Part shown: positions 61,588 through 64,000 of the stretch, piece after piece
Layout of the letters: every line of letters begins with the position of its first letter
How positions within the stretch are numbered: the stretch's first letter is position 1
Source: Rhyacichthys aspro
Taxonomy: Eukaryota > Chordata > Actinopteri > Gobiiformes > Rhyacichthyidae
NCBI GenBank assembly: GCA_036850595.1
Contig: CM072148.1
Span: 648,584-712,583, forward strand
Reading direction: 5' to 3'
Length of the DNA stretch: 64,000 bases
Made by a program: the position numbers and the translations under genes
Notes under the pieces: model-generated
Databases searched by the model: none
The model's input: only the letters and a program-made list of their open reading frames with translations
Told to the model about the DNA's origin: nothing

Positions 61588-62115
61588 TTTTTAACAGGAA
61601 TCATCTGTGAAAAACTGAGTCGTGATCTAGTCTTTATAATGAAGGATTTTAATAGATGAGAATGATCAGTCCACAGCAGGATTTTGTCCAATCACAGCTC
61701 ACTTCAGGTAAAAAGGAGCGCTCCCATTGGTCGACACTGATGTCAACAACGAAGGAACAAGGAAATAAACCAAGGAAATGGGTTATTCTGTTGGAAATAC
61801 GTCTTATTTTACAGAGAAACAGCTCAAAAAAGATAAAATAGAGAAACAGGAGCAAATGAAACATGGATAAATGTTGGTGATGCTTCAGTGTTTAATGAGA
61901 CAGAGATAATTACAGGATCAATACAGTCTACAACGACAAACTACAAAGATAAAAGCTTCAGGTAAGATCTAGGTTTAATCTATTTTTGTGGTGGAAAATT
62001 GGTCCAGTTTTACCTTTTTTAAATAAAAGAAGCAGTAAATGTTCCTCCGCTGCTGTTGGAGGAGAGTGGAGTCTGAGACGGGACAAAAAACAGAAAATGG
62101 TTTGTGGAGCTTTAT
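61588..62115 (-). repeat. dispersed repeat B, near full length, inverse
   Basis: Inverse partner of the 59800 copy, about 1.3 kb away, so the two B copies could pair as long inverted repeats. Core and ATTGG arm are intact. Confidence 0.9.
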
Positions 62116-62524
62116 CCTGTTGTGGTTTATTGAGAAGTTCTGATGAAGAGTTCTGAACTGATGACATGAGTCTGGCTTCAGTCGCTGCTGATTTAACTCA
62201 TTTATTCCACTGTTATTGAGTGGGCTCTAATCTTTCCTCTGGATTCCTGTCTTGAATATAAAATATTAACCACAAAGACATCATTTCCACATTTTTCACT
62301 TTTGTAAATGCCACCATAGTCACTGCTCACAGTTTCCTGGAAATACGGAGCTTGGGTCTACAGTTTAACACAATGACCTCATAGTAAAGGTAATGACTAA
62401 CATAATGAAAACTGTGGGACATTTTGACTGGTGCATAATGATAATAGGCTCTGGTCTGTGTCTGAGCAGTGACTGATGGAAAGGTTAATGACTGTGGACA
62501 GATGCTACGTGCTGCTAAACTCAC

Positions 62525-62835
62525 AGCCTCGATGTATGCGCTCGCCGCCGGATCCGTAATGAGCCGCTATCCTCCGCCTGACGAGGGGAGGGGCCGGAGC
62601 GGGGCAGCCGGGCATCATGGGAAAACACACCAGCCTCATTATTTTTACCGCGATGAGCCGAGATCCGACCCGTAACGAGCAGTGGGACCGAACGGCGTGA
62701 CGTGGGTGACAAACACAAACCGAACGGGCCCGGGTCAGCGCTCATCGCGAGACCCACCGTTTAACCCATTATTTAAGCTGCTCCGGAGCACGCCAAGGTC
62801 ACCCCACGCGAGCAGAAGGACGACACGTGACGGGA
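62525..62835. promoter_or_regulatory. CpG-rich block upstream of elfn1
   Basis: CpG dinucleotides are frequent here (CGCTCGCCGCCGG, GGGGCCGGAGCGGGG, CGTGACGTGGG) in otherwise CpG-poor DNA. It lies 17 kb upstream of the elfn1 coding start. It could be a promoter for an elfn1 leader exon or for a gene beyond the window; composition is the only evidence. Confidence 0.3.
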
Positions 62836-63080
62836 AGAGGGTCACATGACCAAACCGAAGCTCTGGATCCTGTAAAACCTGTCGAACCAAGAAGACTGCT
62901 TCACTGAGTCGCACTGGAAACATATAAACGCAGATATTAACTGTGTCTATGCACCTTTCATGCATTTTCAGTCTGATCTGCTCCAAGAACTCAAGATTTA
63001 CATTTTTAACCAGTTTAAATCTTGATGGAGGAGTTGAACTTTTAATGATGAAAATGATACTGTGACTGTGACATTTGATG

Positions 63081-63597
63081 TTTTATATTTTGAAAATGGT
63101 TTAAACCGAAAGTTTATTATAAAATGAATCATTTGTGTAAAAACAGTCTTTCTGATCCATCTAGTGTTTATTCTAAGGGATTGTAATAGATGAGAACCTC
63201 TATTCAGGAACAGAAAACCTTGGACAATCACATGCTCCAAAAAGGAGCGCTCCCATTGGTCGACACTTGTCACATGACGTTCCAGGAAGTTTAATAGCTG
63301 CAGATAAAGTGTATTTTCAGCTGAATATGTCTTTTAACAGAGAAACAGCTGAAAAAAGAAAAGCATCAACAGAGAAAAGGGAGACAACGTAAAACACAGA
63401 TAAATACTGTCAATTCAATCACGTAATGTTTAACGAGGAGGAGATAATTGTCGTCCTGACGCTGAAGTCACAGCTAAGCTAACGCTAAACTCTAAACTTC
63501 AGTTTGGTCAAATGGATTAGTATTTTGTGTTTTATTTTTTAATAAAAGAGAAGCAGGAGAGGTCCCTAGGATGATTTTGGAGGAGAGTCTGAGACAT
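63081..63597 (-). repeat. dispersed repeat A, near full length
   Basis: Inverse copy from AAAATGGTTTAAACC to GAGTCTGAGACA. The core, long spacer and all internal blocks are present. Confidence 0.9.
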
Positions 63598-64000
63598 CAG
63601 TAATAAAGATTACATTATAATAATATACCCTTTAACGTTGGGTATATTACAGCAACACTGTGCAACATTCCAGGCTTTAAGAGACTGGAGAAAGCGAGAG
63701 CTGCTGCCAAATTCCCATGAGACTGATTAATATCCGATAAATATCCTCGCTGTGATGTATATTTGCTTTGATGTAACACATTCTGGAGATGTGTGTTCTC
63801 CTGAGACGGCAGCGTGTCCCATAACTCACTGTTACATAATGGAGTATTTATTAAACCAGCAGCACTTTAAAAGAGTAGTTTTCTTGTTTTATCAGAAAAA
63901 GCATCAAAATAACACTGAAGCCGTTGTCTTATTAATCTTTAGGCTTTGTTTTATTCACATAATGTTGCTTTAATTACAAAAACTACACACACTTTAAAGT

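Larger units (their letters stand above)
45581..64000. other. elfn1 5' flank / possible 5'UTR intron
   Basis: This is more than 18 kb upstream of the elfn1 coding start without a supportable coding exon. It carries several A and B repeats, 21-bp arrays at 52.5, 54.9 and 58.5 kb, the long 11-bp array at 53.0 kb, a Tc1/mariner relic at 56.4 kb, GT tracts and a CpG-rich block at 62.5 kb. Stretches at 45.8-48.0, 49.6-51.1, 51.7-52.5, 53.8-54.8 and 57.3-58.4 kb show nothing recognisable. If elfn1 has a remote leader exon, part of this is its first intron. Confidence 0.5.

Overview
The window is vertebrate nuclear DNA, almost certainly from a ray-finned (teleost) fish. It has two conserved vertebrate genes with long introns, microsatellites, Tc1/mariner and hAT relics of the kind common in fish, and very many short dispersed elements and minisatellites. 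All gene calls come from reading exon translations and splice sites by eye; no database search was run.

Left part (1-23.9 kb): the 3' end of mad1l1, the spindle-checkpoint protein Mad1, on the + strand. Three coding exons are visible (3719-3932, 6695-6888, 22289-22438), joined by introns of 2.8 and 15.4 kb; earlier exons lie before the window. The stop codon sits in the first unit of a 14-bp minisatellite. The probable 3'UTR carries a large inverted pair of 21-bp tandem arrays and then an AATAAA at 23921.

Right part (38.8-45.3 kb): elfn1, a postsynaptic LRR/fibronectin-III adhesion protein, on the - strand in four coding exons that join in frame to 896 residues. mad1l1 and elfn1 converge tail to tail, as MAD1L1 and ELFN1 do in human 7p22. 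The human coding sequence is, to my knowledge, a single exon, so the three introns inside the LRR region are notable.

The rest is intron or intergenic DNA with no further recognisable gene. It is dominated by (1) a two-subfamily, roughly 0.5-kb nonautonomous repeat (called A and B here, 18 copies or fragments) with a CCAAT...GGAGCGCTCC...ATTGG core; (2) a family of 21-bp minisatellite arrays at about nine loci, several built as inverted arms around a related AT-rich loop, like foldback transposons; (3) 10-, 11-, 14-, 17-, 41- and 51-bp tandem arrays; (4) decayed Tc1/mariner and hAT-type copies. The foldback-like 21-bp family is the best candidate for something undescribed.
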